64,000 bases of DNA from Myxococcaceae bacterium (GCA_017881265.1 JADGRA010000059.1:1-64000), one strand, 5' to 3'. Positions 1-11,139 are shown, counted from the stretch's first letter. Numbers and translations: made by a program. Notes: a model not told the origin generated them from the letters alone.

Positions 1-28
1 GCCGGGTGTGCGAGAAGCCGCGGGGCCC

Positions 29-1420
29 ATGTCCCGCATGCCGCCCTCCCCGCTTCGGGGTGAATTCCATGCGCTGCTGCAGCTGGCGCTCCCGCTCGCG
101 TTGACGCAGGCCGGTCACGCGCTAATGGGCGCGGTGGACACGGCCGTGGTGGGACGCACCGGCGCGGTGCAACTGGCCGGGGTGGGACTGGGCAACGGCA
201 TTTTCTTCGCCATCGCCTTCCTCGGCATCGGCCTGCTGATGGGCGCCGACCCCCTCATCTCCCAGGCGGTGGGGGCCGGCGACGCCCTGCGCGCCCGGCG
301 CCTGTACTGGCAGGCGGTGTACACCGCCGTCGGGGCCAGTCTGGTGCTGGCGCTCCCCATCCTCGGCGTGCTTCCGCTGCTGCGGCCGCTGGGCATTCCG
401 GACGACGTCGCCGCCAGCGCCTCCAGCTTCCTCGTGTGGCGCGTCCCCGGCCTGCTTCCGATGCTGCTTTTCTTCGCAGCACGCGCCTACCTGCAGGCCG
501 TCGGCCGCGCGCGGTGGTTGCTGTACGCCGTCCTGGCGGCGAACGTCCTCAACTTCTTCGGCGACTTGCTGTTCGTCTTCGGCGGGCAAGGACTGCCGGC
601 CTGGACCGGCCCGTTGCGCTGGGTGCCGCCGATGGGGGCGGCGGGTTCGGCCCTGGTGACCAGCCTCGCCACCCTCTTCGAGTTTCTGGTGCTGACCCGG
701 GTGGTGAGCCGCGTCGTCCTCCCCGCCGGGCCCCACCTTGGCCTGCATGCCCCGTTGCCCCAGGACTTGCGCCGTGTGCTGCAGGTGGGCACCCCCATTG
801 CCCTGCACCTGGGCGCCGAGGTGGGGTTGTTTTCCGGGGCCGGCTTCCTGGCCGGCCTCCTCGGCGCGCCCAGCCTGGCCGCCCACCAGATTGCGCTGAT
901 GTACAGCTCCCTCACCTTCACCTTCGCCTCGGGGGTTGGAAATGCCGGCAGTGTGCGCGTCGGCTACGCGGTGGGTGCCCGGGACACGCCGCGCGCGCGG
1001 AGGGCCGGGCTGCTCGCCTTCGGACTGGGCACCGCCTTCATGGTGTGCATGGCGGGGGTGTTTCTCCTCGCCCCGCGCGCCTTGGTGGCCCTCATGACGA
1101 CCGACCCCTCGGTGGCACGCCTGGCCATCCCGCTGCTCGGCATCACCGCGCTGTTTCAGGTGTCCGACGGCATCCAGGGCGTGGGGGCCGGGGTGCTGCG
1201 GGGCGCCGGGGACACGCACTTCACCTTCCTCGCCAACGTGGTGGGCCACTGGTGCATCGGCCTTCCGGTGGCCCTGCTGTTGGGCTTCGGCGCCCACCAG
1301 GGCGTCTTCGGCATCTGGTGGGGGCTGGCCGCGGGACTGAGTGCGGTGGCGGCGGCGTTGGCCTACCGGTTTCTGCGCCTGTCGGCCCGGGAGATTCGCC
1401 CGCTCGCCGCGGCGCCCTGA
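29..1420 (+). CDS. MATE family efflux transporter
   Basis: A 463-residue integral membrane protein with about twelve hydrophobic helices arranged as two similar halves, as in the MATE/DinF/NorM family. These are inner-membrane antiporters that export cationic or aromatic compounds using a Na+ or H+ gradient. Family landmarks seen are the N-terminal helix ending in LPLALTQAG, the GAVDTAVVGR segment of helix 2 and a matching ARxAGL-type segment after the central loop. A GTG at 8 and ATGs at 29 and 38 are in frame; 29 is preferred because the hydrophobic core begins soon after. The gene lies at the window edge, so upstream partners are unknown. Substrate cannot be predicted. Confidence 0.9.
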   Translation: MSRMPPSPLRGEFHALLQLALPLALTQAGHALMGAVDTAVVGRTGAVQLAGVGLGNGIFFAIAFLGIGLLMGADPLISQAVGAGDALRARRLYWQAVYTAVGASLVLALPILGVLPLLRPLGIPDDVAASASSFLVWRVPGLLPMLLFFAARAYLQAVGRARWLLYAVLAANVLNFFGDLLFVFGGQGLPAWTGPLRWVPPMGAAGSALVTSLATLFEFLVLTRVVSRVVLPAGPHLGLHAPLPQDLRRVLQVGTPIALHLGAEVGLFSGAGFLAGLLGAPSLAAHQIALMYSSLTFTFASGVGNAGSVRVGYAVGARDTPRARRAGLLAFGLGTAFMVCMAGVFLLAPRALVALMTTDPSVARLAIPLLGITALFQVSDGIQGVGAGVLRGAGDTHFTFLANVVGHWCIGLPVALLLGFGAHQGVFGIWWGLAAGLSAVAAALAYRFLRLSAREIRPLAAAP

Positions 1421-1469
1421 AGAGAAAGGACACGCCCTGGCCGCGGGGCGGCCGGGCCCCCCCCCGGGG

Positions 1470-3295
<1,826 letters not shown>

Positions 3296-3299
<4 letters not shown>

Positions 3300-4000
3300 G
3301 AAAGCCCCTTCGTCGCGGCCGCGGGCTCCGCGTCACCGGCAGGCGTCGCAGGCTCGGCCGGGACCACCGGCGCCCGGGCCACCGACACTAGCGCCGGCCG
3401 CACCAGCCGGTCATGCAGCATCCAGCCGCGCAGCACCTCGGACAGCACCGTGTTGGGCGCCGCCTCGGTGGACTCCACCGCGCCCATGGCCTCGTGCAGG
3501 TTGGGGTCGAAGGGCTGGCCCAGCGTCGTCAGCGGCCGGGCCCCGTGCCGGCCGAGGGTGTCCTCGAACTGCTTGCGCGTCATCTGCAGCCCCTGCTCGA
3601 GGGTCGCCCAGTCCCGCGTGGCGCTTCCGTGGCCGAGGGCGCGCTCCAGGTTGTCCATCACCGGCAGGAAGTCCTTCAAGAGCCTCTCGTTGGCGAAGCG
3701 GACCCCGTCCTGCAGCTCACGCTGGGCGCGCTTTCGGGCGTTGTCCAAGTCCGCCGCCGCACGCAGCGCCGTCTCGCGCTCCGCTTTGAGTTGCGCTTCG
3801 AGCTCCACCACCCGCGCCTCGGCGGCGGCGCAGCGGCTGGCCAGGTCTTCCGGCTGCGGCTCCGCCGGCGCCGGGACGCCGGAGGCCTCGACCGCGGCGG
3901 GCTGCTCGCCGGAGCGAGTGCGCTGCTCGACGCTGTCGAGGGCCGCAGCAATGACGTCCTCGCCAATGTCGGCGGAGAACTTGCCCTTTTCAGTGGCCAC
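3296..4000 (-). CDS. grpE: GrpE nucleotide-exchange factor for Hsp70
   Basis: A 234-residue GrpE. It has a long acidic/alanine-rich N-terminal extension, then a coiled-coil region (about residues 55-95), then the globular head with family signatures [16 protein letters not shown] and FDPNLHEAM. GrpE dimers release ADP from DnaK. The C-terminus is extended by an Ala/Pro-rich tail beyond the usual family end. The start is GTG at 4000; the stop overlaps the dnaK start by four bases, so stoichiometric production with the adjacent Hsp70 is expected. It sits 44 bases downstream of a small lysine-rich protein gene. Whether it serves all DnaKs or is a dedicated GrpS-like partner is open. Confidence 0.95.
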
Positions 4001-4044
4001 GTTGACCCGAGACTATGGCACAGGCCCCCGTCCGCGGGGGGGTG

Positions 4045-4365
4045 TCAGCGCCGGCGCTTGGCGCCGCCGCGGGCCTTCTTCTTTCCCGGGCTTTTCTTGG
4101 CTTTCTTGGCCGTCTTGCGGGGCTTCTTGGCCGGCTTGCCGCCGAACGCTTCCTGCAGCTTGGCGGACGCCTCCGCCGCCGTCTGCTTGGCGGCCTGGCC
4201 AAGCTGGGCCAAGCGCTCCTTCAGCCGCGTCCGCATCTCGGGGTCCGTCATCTCGTCCAGGACGCGCTGGGACTCGGCCTTGAGTTCCTCCCCCGTCCTG
4301 CGCAGCTCCTCACCCGCGGCCTTCAGGTAGTCCATCAGCTTCTGGTCCCACGGTTGTTCCGCCAT
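4045..4365 (-). CDS. Small protein with acidic helical front and histone-H1-like basic tail
   Basis: 106 residues. Positions 1-70 are predicted helical and mixed-charge, with heptad-like spacing (LKAAGEELRRTGEELKAES). The last 30 or so residues are almost only K, R, A, P and G with repeated AKK/GKK units, resembling histone H1 or AlgP-type tails. Such tails usually bind nucleic acid or polyanions. The start ATG at 4365 is preceded by a purine-rich GGAGCGAG-like region. It sits between larC and grpE in the same direction with short gaps (35 and 44 bases), so it is probably co-transcribed. I do not recognise a named family. Confidence 0.75.
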   Translation of the reverse strand: MAEQPWDQKLMDYLKAAGEELRRTGEELKAESQRVLDEMTDPEMRTRLKERLAQLGQAAKQTAAEASAKLQEAFGGKPAKKPRKTAKKAKKSPGKKKARGGAKRRR

Positions 4366-4400
4366 GCCTCGCTCCTTGTCGTTGTCAGTGTCTGTACGTC

Positions 4401-5573
4401 TCAGCCGCGACGCCAGTACGCGGCAAGCGCCTCGGCCCACAGCTGCTTCACCGGGACGCGGGCCTGCTCGGCCAACGCCCGGACGTCTTCGTACTCCGGC
4501 GCGGCATTGAGTGCCTCCGCGCCAAGTGTGCCCACCTTGATGCGCACCGGCCCATACCGGGTGTCCACGGAGACATGGTGCCGCGCCAGCGTCGTGCGCT
4601 CCACTGCAAACGTCCGCACCCCCAAGGTGGTGGATTCGCGCAGCACCAGCTCGACGAGGGCCTCGCGCACATCGGCGCCCAGAAGCGCCCCCAACAGGTG
4701 CCCGGGCCGCCCCTTCTTCATCGTCGCCGGCACCACCCAGGCATCCAGCGCCCCGGCGGCCAGCAGCTTCTCCACCAGGTAGCCCAGCAGCTGCGGCGAA
4801 CAGTCGTCCAGGTTGGCTTCGAGGACGAAGGTGGCGGTGTCCGCGCGAGCGGATGGCTGACCAAGTGTCGCCCGGAGGACATTTGGCCGGTCCGCCAGCT
4901 CCCGCGTCCCGACGCCGTAACCCACCCGTTGCACCCAAAGGGGCGGCGGGGGCGCCATGTGCGCCAGCACCCGCACCAGGGCGGCGCCGGTGGGGGTCGT
5001 CAGTTCTCCCACCCCTTCGAAAAGCACGGGGAGGCCTTCCAGCAATTCCAGGGTGGCGGGAGCAGGGACGGGCATCCGTCCGTGCGCCGTCTGCACGGTG
5101 CCGCTGCCCAAGGGAAGCGGGGCGCAGTGCACGTCCGGGTCGCCCAGCAGTTCCAGGGCCAAGGCCGCACCACAGACGTCGAGGATGGAGTCCACCCCCC
5201 CCACCTCATGAAACTCCACCGCCTCCACCGGCACACCGTGGATGGAGGCCTCCACCTTGCCAATGGCCTGGAAGACGGCGGCCGCGCGCGCCCGGGCGCG
5301 GTCTGGAAGCCGGGAGGCGGCCACCAGGCGCAAGATTTCCGAGAGTGGGCGGTGGCCCGACGGCGGCACCGTCTCCACCACCACCTCCAGGTGCACGCCG
5401 GAGAGGCCGTGGCGCTGAGCCACCGACGTCACCAGGTGCCAGCCGCCCAGCGGCAGCGTGCGCAGCCCCTCCTCGAGGGCCGTCTGGGACACCCCGAGGT
5501 CCAGCGCCGCGGCGAGAAACATGTCGCCGGAAATGCCGCCCACCGGCTCCAGGTAGAGAACGGGGCGACTCAC
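4401..5573 (-). CDS. larC: LarC, nickel insertion protein for the nickel-pincer nucleotide cofactor
   Basis: 390 residues. The N-terminus carries the family signature YLEPVGGISGDMFL, and the central region has the His-rich metal-binding segment (EFHEVGGVDSILD). LarC inserts nickel into the pincer cofactor made from nicotinic acid adenine dinucleotide by LarB and LarE, using CTP. In Lactobacillus LarC is made by programmed frameshifting; here it is one continuous frame. The GTG start at 5573 was chosen because it overlaps the larB stop as GTGA. No larA racemase or larE sulfur transferase is in this window, so the cofactor user lies elsewhere. Confidence 0.93.
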   Translation of the reverse strand: MSRPVLYLEPVGGISGDMFLAAALDLGVSQTALEEGLRTLPLGGWHLVTSVAQRHGLSGVHLEVVVETVPPSGHRPLSEILRLVAASRLPDRARARAAAVFQAIGKVEASIHGVPVEAVEFHEVGGVDSILDVCGAALALELLGDPDVHCAPLPLGSGTVQTAHGRMPVPAPATLELLEGLPVLFEGVGELTTPTGAALVRVLAHMAPPPPLWVQRVGYGVGTRELADRPNVLRATLGQPSARADTATFVLEANLDDCSPQLLGYLVEKLLAAGALDAWVVPATMKKGRPGHLLGALLGADVREALVELVLRESTTLGVRTFAVERTTLARHHVSVDTRYGPVRIKVGTLGAEALNAAPEYEDVRALAEQARVPVKQLWAEALAAYWRRG

Positions 5574-6322
5574 CGTCGCCGTCCCCGGGACACCAGGGCC
5601 GCGTAGAAGCCGCCTCCAAAGCCGTTGTCCACGTTCACCACCGCGACGTTGGGGGCGCAGGAATTCACCATGGTGAGCAGCGCCGAGATGCCCCCGAGGT
5701 TGGCTCCGTACCCCACGCTGGTGGGCACCGCCACCACCGGCACCCCCACCAGTCCCCCCACCACCGAGGCCAGCGCCCCTTCCATGCCGGCCACCACCAC
5801 CGCCGCGTCGGCCTGCTGCACTTCTGCCCGGCGCCGCAACAGCCGGTGCAGCCCGGCCACGCCGACGTCGTACACCCGGGACACCTGGGCGCCGAGGGCC
5901 GCCGCGGTGACGGCCGCCTCCTCGGCGACGGGAATGTCCGACGTGCCGGCGCACACCACCGCCACCCGGCCAGCGCGGGGGCGGCGGCCCTGGGGCAGGT
6001 GAAGAATGCGTGCCTCGGCGTGCCACAGCGCCTGGGGCCAACGGCGCAAGAGGGCCTCGGCCTTGTCTTCTGCCAGGCGCGTCACCAGCACCGGCTGGCC
6101 CCTGCCGGCCAGCACCCCGACAATTCCCTCAAGCTGCGGCAGGGTTTTTCGCTCCCCGAACACCACCTCGGGAAAGCCAGACCGCAGGCCGCGGTGGGTG
6201 TCCACCGTGGCGTAGCCCAGGGCTGCAAAGGGCAAGTCCGCCAGCGCCTGGGCAGCCTCCTCCACGCTGGCACGGCCCGCGGCCACCCGGCGAAGCAGCT
6301 TCCTGAGTGAGGCGGCGTCCAT
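5570..6322 (-). CDS. larB: LarB, nickel-pincer cofactor biosynthesis carboxylase
   Basis: 250 residues with a PurE/AIR-carboxylase-like C-terminal half: the VVCAGTSDIPVAEEA phosphate-binding segment, the GVAGLHRL motif and the NVDNGFGGG end segment. LarB carboxylates the pyridinium ring of nicotinic acid adenine dinucleotide and hydrolyses the phosphoanhydride, the first step of nickel-pincer nucleotide synthesis. The start ATG at 6322 lies 32 bases after the cheC stop, so larBC may be read through from the chemosensory operon. It is coupled to larC by a four-base overlap. Some database entries call this protein NCAIR mutase-like or PurE-like. Confidence 0.93.
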   Translation of the reverse strand: MDAASLRKLLRRVAAGRASVEEAAQALADLPFAALGYATVDTHRGLRSGFPEVVFGERKTLPQLEGIVGVLAGRGQPVLVTRLAEDKAEALLRRWPQALWHAEARILHLPQGRRPRAGRVAVVCAGTSDIPVAEEAAVTAAALGAQVSRVYDVGVAGLHRLLRRRAEVQQADAAVVVAGMEGALASVVGGLVGVPVVAVPTSVGYGANLGGISALLTMVNSCAPNVAVVNVDNGFGGGFYAALVSRGRRR

Positions 6323-6354
6323 GGGGAACAAGTCTCCGTCCCTGGGGGGGACTG

Positions 6355-6936
6355 TCAGACGCGAAGGGCCTTCAGCAGCAAAGGTAGCGACTCCGCCTCC
6401 GGCAGGAGGAGGAAGTCGGTGGCGAATGCCGGTGCCTGTAGCCGCGCCTGCAGCACCAAGCCCTCCGGCTCCCTGCGCAGGCTTCTGGCCAGCATGGCGG
6501 CAGAACAACGGCGCAGGGGGGCGGCCGCCGCTTCCAGCCCAAGCCCGGTGAGGCGGGCCACCGCGTCAAGCGCGGCCGCCCCCGCCTGGTGGGCCACATC
6601 AGCCAGCGCCGCGTCCATGGCCGGCTCAAGTGCCGGCGTCTGCCCCAGCAGCCGGCCAGCAAGCCAGTCGGCGTCGGCCAGGCCCAGGACGAAGACGAGG
6701 GCGCCCGCCACCTGGCCGCGCACTTGGACGCCGGCCGCCACGCGCGCCGCCCCCGCGCCGCCAAGCCAGCCCGCGAGCTCGGCCTCGCGGACGCTGCGGG
6801 CCTCGGGCGGCTGGAAGACCAGCCGCTCTCCCGCCAGTCGCCGGGACAAGGCGGATGCGGCATGGCCGGCGGCGACGTTGGTGAGCTCGCGCAGCGCGTC
6901 CCGCTGCTCCTCGTTCAGCGGCACTTGCAACGTCAA
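6355..6936 (-). CDS. cheC: CheC-family phosphatase (DifG-like)
   Basis: 193 residues. The CheC/CheX/FliY active-site helix is present once near the N-terminus as DALRELTNVAAG, giving D13-x3-E17-x2-N20-x3-G24, where E and N drive dephosphorylation of CheY-P. The symmetry-related second site (around residues 108-120) has D and H where E and N are expected and is probably inactive. ATG at 6936 overlaps the cheA stop by four bases. In M. xanthus the equivalent DifG dephosphorylates DifD. The lack of CheD and of a receptor methylation pair nearby fits a Dif-type system. Confidence 0.85.
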   Translation of the reverse strand: MTLQVPLNEEQRDALRELTNVAAGHAASALSRRLAGERLVFQPPEARSVREAELAGWLGGAGAARVAAGVQVRGQVAGALVFVLGLADADWLAGRLLGQTPALEPAMDAALADVAHQAGAAALDAVARLTGLGLEAAAAPLRRCSAAMLARSLRREPEGLVLQARLQAPAFATDFLLLPEAESLPLLLKALRV

Positions 6937-8852
6937 GCCAAGAGCCGCGGGACGTCGAGGATGAAGACGGGGCGTCCGCTGCCAAGAATGGTGACGCCGG
7001 CCAGACCTGGCAGCTGGTCCAGCGGCCGCGAGAGGGCCTTCAGCACCACTTCCTCCTGCCCCACCAGGCCGTCCACCGCAAGGGCCACCGGACCCGGCTC
7101 GGCCTCCATGACGACGAAGGTGCGCCCGGCCGGCCCTGCGCTCTCCGCAAAGCCCAAGAGCGCCGCGAGGCTGTGGACGGGCAGCTGCACCTGCCCGTGG
7201 CGCAGCGTCCGCCCAGGCGAGGCCACGTCCACGGGAGAAGTCTCGGCTTCCACCGCGCTCAGCACCTTGGTGATGGGGAGGCCGACCACCTCGCCCGCGG
7301 CCCGCACCAGAAGCAGCTGCAGGACGGCCACGGTCAGCGGCAGCCGGAAGGTGACGGCCGTGCCTTGCCCGGGCTCCGAGGCGAGCTCCAGCGTGCCACC
7401 CACCCGCTCCACCGCCCGCTTCACCGCATCCATGCCGACACCGCGTCCGGAAATGTCGCTCACATCCGGTGCGGTGGAGACGCCGGGCAGGCAGGCCAAC
7501 AGCAGCACCTCGCTCCTCGGCAGCCGCGCGGCCGCCTCGGCAGAGAGTGCGCCGCGCGCCACCGCCGAGGCGCGCAGGGCCTGCTCATCCATGCCCCGCC
7601 CGTCGTCGGCCACCTCGATGTGGACTCGGTCCCGGGCCCGCCGCACCGTCACCCGAACTTGGCCCCGTGGCGGCTTGCCGGCGCTGGCGCGCCCAGGCCC
7701 ATCCTCAATGCCGTGGTCGATGGCATTGCGCAACACGTGCAACAGCGGCTCGGCCAGCGCATCCAGGATGGCCCGGTCGAGCTCGATTTCGGCGCCCTCC
7801 ACCACCAGGTCCACTTCGCGCGCCCGGCGGCGCGCCACGTCCCGGACGGCGCGCGGCAGCTGGTCGGTCACCACCGCCACCGGCGTCATGCGGGCGCCCA
7901 TGACGCGGCCGTGCATCTCCTTGGCTAGGCCGTGCAGGCGGTCCACGCCCTCCTCCAGCGCCGGGCGCTGGGCCTCGCCCAGCCGCTTTCCAATCTCCCG
8001 AAGGCGCGACGTCGCCAGCAGCAGCTCGCCGGCGAGCTCCAGAAAGTCATCCAGCAACTCGGTGCGCACCCGCACGCTGCGGGCCGCTTCCAGGGCCACC
8101 GGTGCCTCGGCCGGTGTGGGCGGTGTCGGCCGGTGCGGCGCCACCGAGACGAGCTCCACCTCGGCCAGCGCATCCAGGGCCTTTCGCACGGCCGCCTCAC
8201 CACCGGCCGCCTCCACCGCCAGGGTGAGCTTGCCGTCCGGCAGGGCGCCGGCGCGTAATTCCTCCAGCGGCGGCTGGACGCTGAGGACCCTGCCCAGCGC
8301 GGCCAGCTCGCGGTGCACCAGGAAGGCCCGCACCCCGGGGCTTCCCGAGGACAGCGACACCTGCACCTGGACGTCCAGGGCCAGGGGCCCCGCCGGCGCG
8401 GGCGCAGGGCCGGGGGTGAAGTGGACGTCGCGCGCGACGCGGGTGGGCGCGGCCTGCTTGCCGGTGCGCGCCTGGACGGCCTCCGACAGCCGGGCCAGCA
8501 GGGCCGTGGGCGGGGCCACCGGGGCGCTGGCCGCGGCCGCCTGCACCTGCCCCTGCATGGTGTCGGTGGCCTCCAGCATCAAGTCGACCAAGCCCTGGTC
8601 CCAGGCGCTGGCGCCACTGCGCAGCGTCTCCACCAGGTCCTCCACCCGGTGCGCCAGGGTGGCGATGGCTTCCAGGCCCATCGACGCCGCCATGCCCTTC
8701 ACCGAGTGGGCGTGGCGGAAGAGCGAGTCCACCGTCTCCGGGGTCCGCTGCTTCTCGAGCGACACCAGGTCGCGCGAGAGCGCCTGCAGGTGCTCGGCCG
8801 CCTCGGCCACGAAGAGGCCCAAGTACCGGGACATGTCGAGGGTGGGCGGCAC
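6933..8852 (-). CDS. cheA: CheA-type chemosensory histidine kinase (DifE-like)
   Basis: 639 residues. The N-terminal HPt domain has its phospho-accepting His49 in RHAHSVKG. A variable linker containing a P2-like region follows, then the dimerisation domain, an HATPase domain with N-box LRNAIDHGIE and G-boxes ADDGRGMD and ISGRGVGMDAV, and a C-terminal CheW-like P5 domain. It is slightly shorter than E. coli CheA. The start is GTG at 8852 with Shine-Dalgarno AGGAGAG a few bases upstream; an ATG six codons later is possible. It follows cheY by 20 bases. In M. xanthus DifE drives exopolysaccharide production rather than flagellar switching. Confidence 0.95.
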   Translation of the reverse strand: MPPTLDMSRYLGLFVAEAAEHLQALSRDLVSLEKQRTPETVDSLFRHAHSVKGMAASMGLEAIATLAHRVEDLVETLRSGASAWDQGLVDLMLEATDTMQGQVQAAAASAPVAPPTALLARLSEAVQARTGKQAAPTRVARDVHFTPGPAPAPAGPLALDVQVQVSLSSGSPGVRAFLVHRELAALGRVLSVQPPLEELRAGALPDGKLTLAVEAAGGEAAVRKALDALAEVELVSVAPHRPTPPTPAEAPVALEAARSVRVRTELLDDFLELAGELLLATSRLREIGKRLGEAQRPALEEGVDRLHGLAKEMHGRVMGARMTPVAVVTDQLPRAVRDVARRRAREVDLVVEGAEIELDRAILDALAEPLLHVLRNAIDHGIEDGPGRASAGKPPRGQVRVTVRRARDRVHIEVADDGRGMDEQALRASAVARGALSAEAAARLPRSEVLLLACLPGVSTAPDVSDISGRGVGMDAVKRAVERVGGTLELASEPGQGTAVTFRLPLTVAVLQLLLVRAAGEVVGLPITKVLSAVEAETSPVDVASPGRTLRHGQVQLPVHSLAALLGFAESAGPAGRTFVVMEAEPGPVALAVDGLVGQEEVVLKALSRPLDQLPGLAGVTILGSGRPVFILDVPRLLA

Positions 8853-8872
8853 CGGAGCTCTCCTGTGTTTCT

Positions 8873-9250
8873 CTAGCCGGCGACTTCCTCGCCCAGCACC
8901 TTGCGCACCACCGCCAGGACGTCCTCGGCGCGGAAGGGCTTCACCAGGAAGTCCACCGCTCCGGCCTCCAACGCCTCCAGGACTTGTGCTTCCTGGCCGA
9001 GTGCAGAACAGATGACCACCCGCGCCTGCGCATCCGCGCGGACGATGTCGCGGGTGGCGTCGACGCCGTTCCGGTAGGGCATGACGATGTCCATGGTGGT
9101 GAGGTCCGGCTTCAGCTCTCGGTGGCGCTGCACCGCCTCCACGCCGTGGCTCGCCTCCCCCACCACCTGGTAGCCGGCCTCCACCAGAATCTCGCGCAGC
9201 ATGGCCCGCATGAAGGAGGCATCGTCGACGATGAGGACTCGCTTCGCCAT
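8873..9250 (-). CDS. cheY: CheY-like single-domain response regulator (DifD-like)
   Basis: 125 residues, a bare receiver domain. The acidic pocket is D9-D10, the phospho-acceptor D54 (TTMDIVMP), the switch residue S82 and the invariant K104 (LVKPF). There is no output domain. It lies 21 bases downstream of cheW and 20 upstream of cheA. In M. xanthus DifD acts mainly as a phosphate sink that dampens DifE signalling, and the neighbouring CheC-type phosphatase fits that role here (inference from gene order). Confidence 0.94.
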   Translation of the reverse strand: MAKRVLIVDDASFMRAMLREILVEAGYQVVGEASHGVEAVQRHRELKPDLTTMDIVMPYRNGVDATRDIVRADAQARVVICSALGQEAQVLEALEAGAVDFLVKPFRAEDVLAVVRKVLGEEVAG

Positions 9251-9271
9251 TTGGAAGACCCTTCGGAAAGC

Positions 9272-9700
9272 CTATCTGCCTCGGAAGAGCGCCGTCACCC
9301 GGGCGTCGAGTGCCTCGGCGTCGAGCAGCTGCACCGCGACTTCGCCCAAGCGCGCTACACCCCGCACCAGGCCAGTGCCCTCCGCCGGGACAGACGGCGG
9401 CTCCAGCTCGGCGATGGCCTCCACCTCCGCCACGCCGAGGGCGAGGTCGCGCCGGCCCCGGTCGAGCAGCAGCAGCTTGGCTGCAGGTCGGGCGGCCTCC
9501 CCAAGGCCGAGGACAGGACGGAGGTCGACCACCGTCACCACCCGGCCGCGCAGGTTGATGACGCCGGTGACGGCCGCCGGCGCCCGCGGGACGCGGGTGA
9601 AGTGTTCGGGCGTCACGACCACCTCCCGCACCGCGGCCAACGGCAGCGCGTAGCGGCCGGTTTCGACCCGGAAGACGACGTGCCGCGTGCTGTCAGCCAT
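9272..9700 (-). CDS. cheW: CheW-type coupling protein (DifC-like)
   Basis: 142 residues with the CheW double beta-barrel pattern. The diagnostic segment GVINLRGRVVTVVDLRPVLG is at about residues 46-65. The protein bridges the receptor tip to the kinase P5 domain. The start ATG is at 9700, 26 bases after the receptor gene. It is close to the minimum CheW length and has no additional domain. Confidence 0.93.
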   Translation of the reverse strand: MADSTRHVVFRVETGRYALPLAAVREVVVTPEHFTRVPRAPAAVTGVINLRGRVVTVVDLRPVLGLGEAARPAAKLLLLDRGRRDLALGVAEVEAIAELEPPSVPAEGTGLVRGVARLGEVAVQLLDAEALDARVTALFRGR

Positions 9701-9726
9701 TTGGAAGGCGGGGCCCCAGAGCCCCT

Positions 9727-11139
9727 TCAGGCGCCGAGCCGGAACCGCCGCACGACGCTCTGCAGCTCGAGCGACAGGTTGTTGAGCTCCTGCGCGGCGG
9801 ACGTCATCCGCGCGACCGCCGCCGTCTGCTCGCGAATGACCGCCTGCACGGCGTTGGTGGACCCGGCATTGCCCTTGGCCACCTCGGAAATCTCCTGGAT
9901 GGCCTTCACCATCTCCTGGCTGCCCTGCAGCTGCTCGCGCGCGCTCTCGGAGATGAGGTGCACCTTGTCGGCGCCCTTGCGCGTGGTGTCGGTAATGGAG
10001 CCCATCGAGCGCAGGATGCTGGTCAGGTCCTCGCGGCCCTCGGTGAGCTCGGCGATGCCCTCGCGCATCGCCGTCACCACGGCGGCGGATTGGCGCGAGA
10101 TGTCGCGCGCCAGCTTGGAGATTTGCTCGGCGCTGCGCCCGGCGCTGTCCGCCAGCTTGCGCACCTCGTCCGCCACCACCGCGAACCCCCGCCCGTACTC
10201 GCCTGCCCGCGCCGCCTCGATGGTGGCGTTGAGGGCGAGCAGGTTGGTCTGCTGGGCGACGTGGGTGATGGCGTCCACAATCTTGGAAATCTCCTGCGTC
10301 TTCTCGCCGAAGGCGAAGACTTCCTGGCTCGCCACCTCGATGCGGGAGAACACCTTGTTCACCTTCTCCCCCGCCAGCCGCGCGGCCTTGCTGCCCTGCT
10401 CGGCGGCGCTGCTGCTGTCTCCGGCGGCGCGGGCCGCATCCTCGGCACTCACCGCCGTGCGCTGGATGCTGCCGGCCATGCCGGTGATGACCTTGGAGGC
10501 CTGACCGACCAGGTCCGACTGGGCCACCGCGCCCTGGGCGATGGTGAGGATGGATTCGCCCACCTCCTCAGTCGCGGCGTTGACGTTTTCCGCCGAGCGC
10601 TCGAGGTCGTTGGCCGAATCGGCCACGGACTGGGCGGTGTGCTGGATGTGGCCCACCAGCTCGCGCAGGTTCTCCTGCATGTGGCGGATGGCGGTGGCCA
10701 GCTCGTCAATCTCGTCCCGGCCGAGGCTGGCGCGCGTCTCCAGGGGACTGGTCAGGTCGCCGCGTGAGATTTCCAGCGCCGAGCGGCTCAGCACACGCAG
10801 CCGCGCCACCCGGGCCAGTACCGCCGGCACCAGGAAGGCAAGCCCCAGGGTGACGACGGCGGCCACCAGGAGCCGGACTTCCAGGGGCTGGCTGCGGACC
10901 AGGTGCAGCGCCAGAAACAGCGCCGCCCCCAGCACCAGGTAGCCGAGCACAATCTTGTTCTGCAGCGGCAGGGTGAGGCCGCCCTGCCGTTCATCCACCG
11001 CCTGCAGGACGCGCTGGGCCGGCTCCCGGCGCGGCAACAGCGCGGCCGAGAACTCGTCGAGCACCGGACGGCGCGGGGCGGCATTCCGGGAGGGAGGTTG
11101 GGCGATGGCCATGACCCTTGGGGCGCTGGGGGTGGCCAT
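9727..11139 (-). CDS. Methyl-accepting chemotaxis protein with almost no periplasmic part (DifA-like)
   Basis: 470 residues from ATG 11139. Residues 1-60 are cytoplasmic and Pro/Arg-rich. TM1 (63-81) and TM2 (88-109) are separated by only about six residues (RSQPLE). A HAMP region follows ([10 protein letters not shown]), then a long coiled-coil signalling domain whose hairpin tip includes [17 protein letters not shown]. With no external sensor domain the receptor must sense membrane state, a partner protein or a cytoplasmic cue. M. xanthus DifA has the same unusual design and relays signals connected to type IV pili. An ATG at 11112 is an alternative start; neither has a strong ribosome-binding site. 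No cheR or cheB is nearby. Confidence 0.88.
   Translation of the reverse strand: MATPSAPRVMAIAQPPSRNAAPRRPVLDEFSAALLPRREPAQRVLQAVDERQGGLTLPLQNKIVLGYLVLGAALFLALHLVRSQPLEVRLLVAAVVTLGLAFLVPAVLARVARLRVLSRSALEISRGDLTSPLETRASLGRDEIDELATAIRHMQENLRELVGHIQHTAQSVADSANDLERSAENVNAATEEVGESILTIAQGAVAQSDLVGQASKVITGMAGSIQRTAVSAEDAARAAGDSSSAAEQGSKAARLAGEKVNKVFSRIEVASQEVFAFGEKTQEISKIVDAITHVAQQTNLLALNATIEAARAGEYGRGFAVVADEVRKLADSAGRSAEQISKLARDISRQSAAVVTAMREGIAELTEGREDLTSILRSMGSITDTTRKGADKVHLISESAREQLQGSQEMVKAIQEISEVAKGNAGSTNAVQAVIREQTAAVARMTSAAQELNNLSLELQSVVRRFRLGA

Noticed and set aside
1421-1469. Terminator between the MATE gene and dnaK
   Set aside because: There is a GC-rich hairpin potential (GGCCGGGCCC...) but no T-run on either strand.
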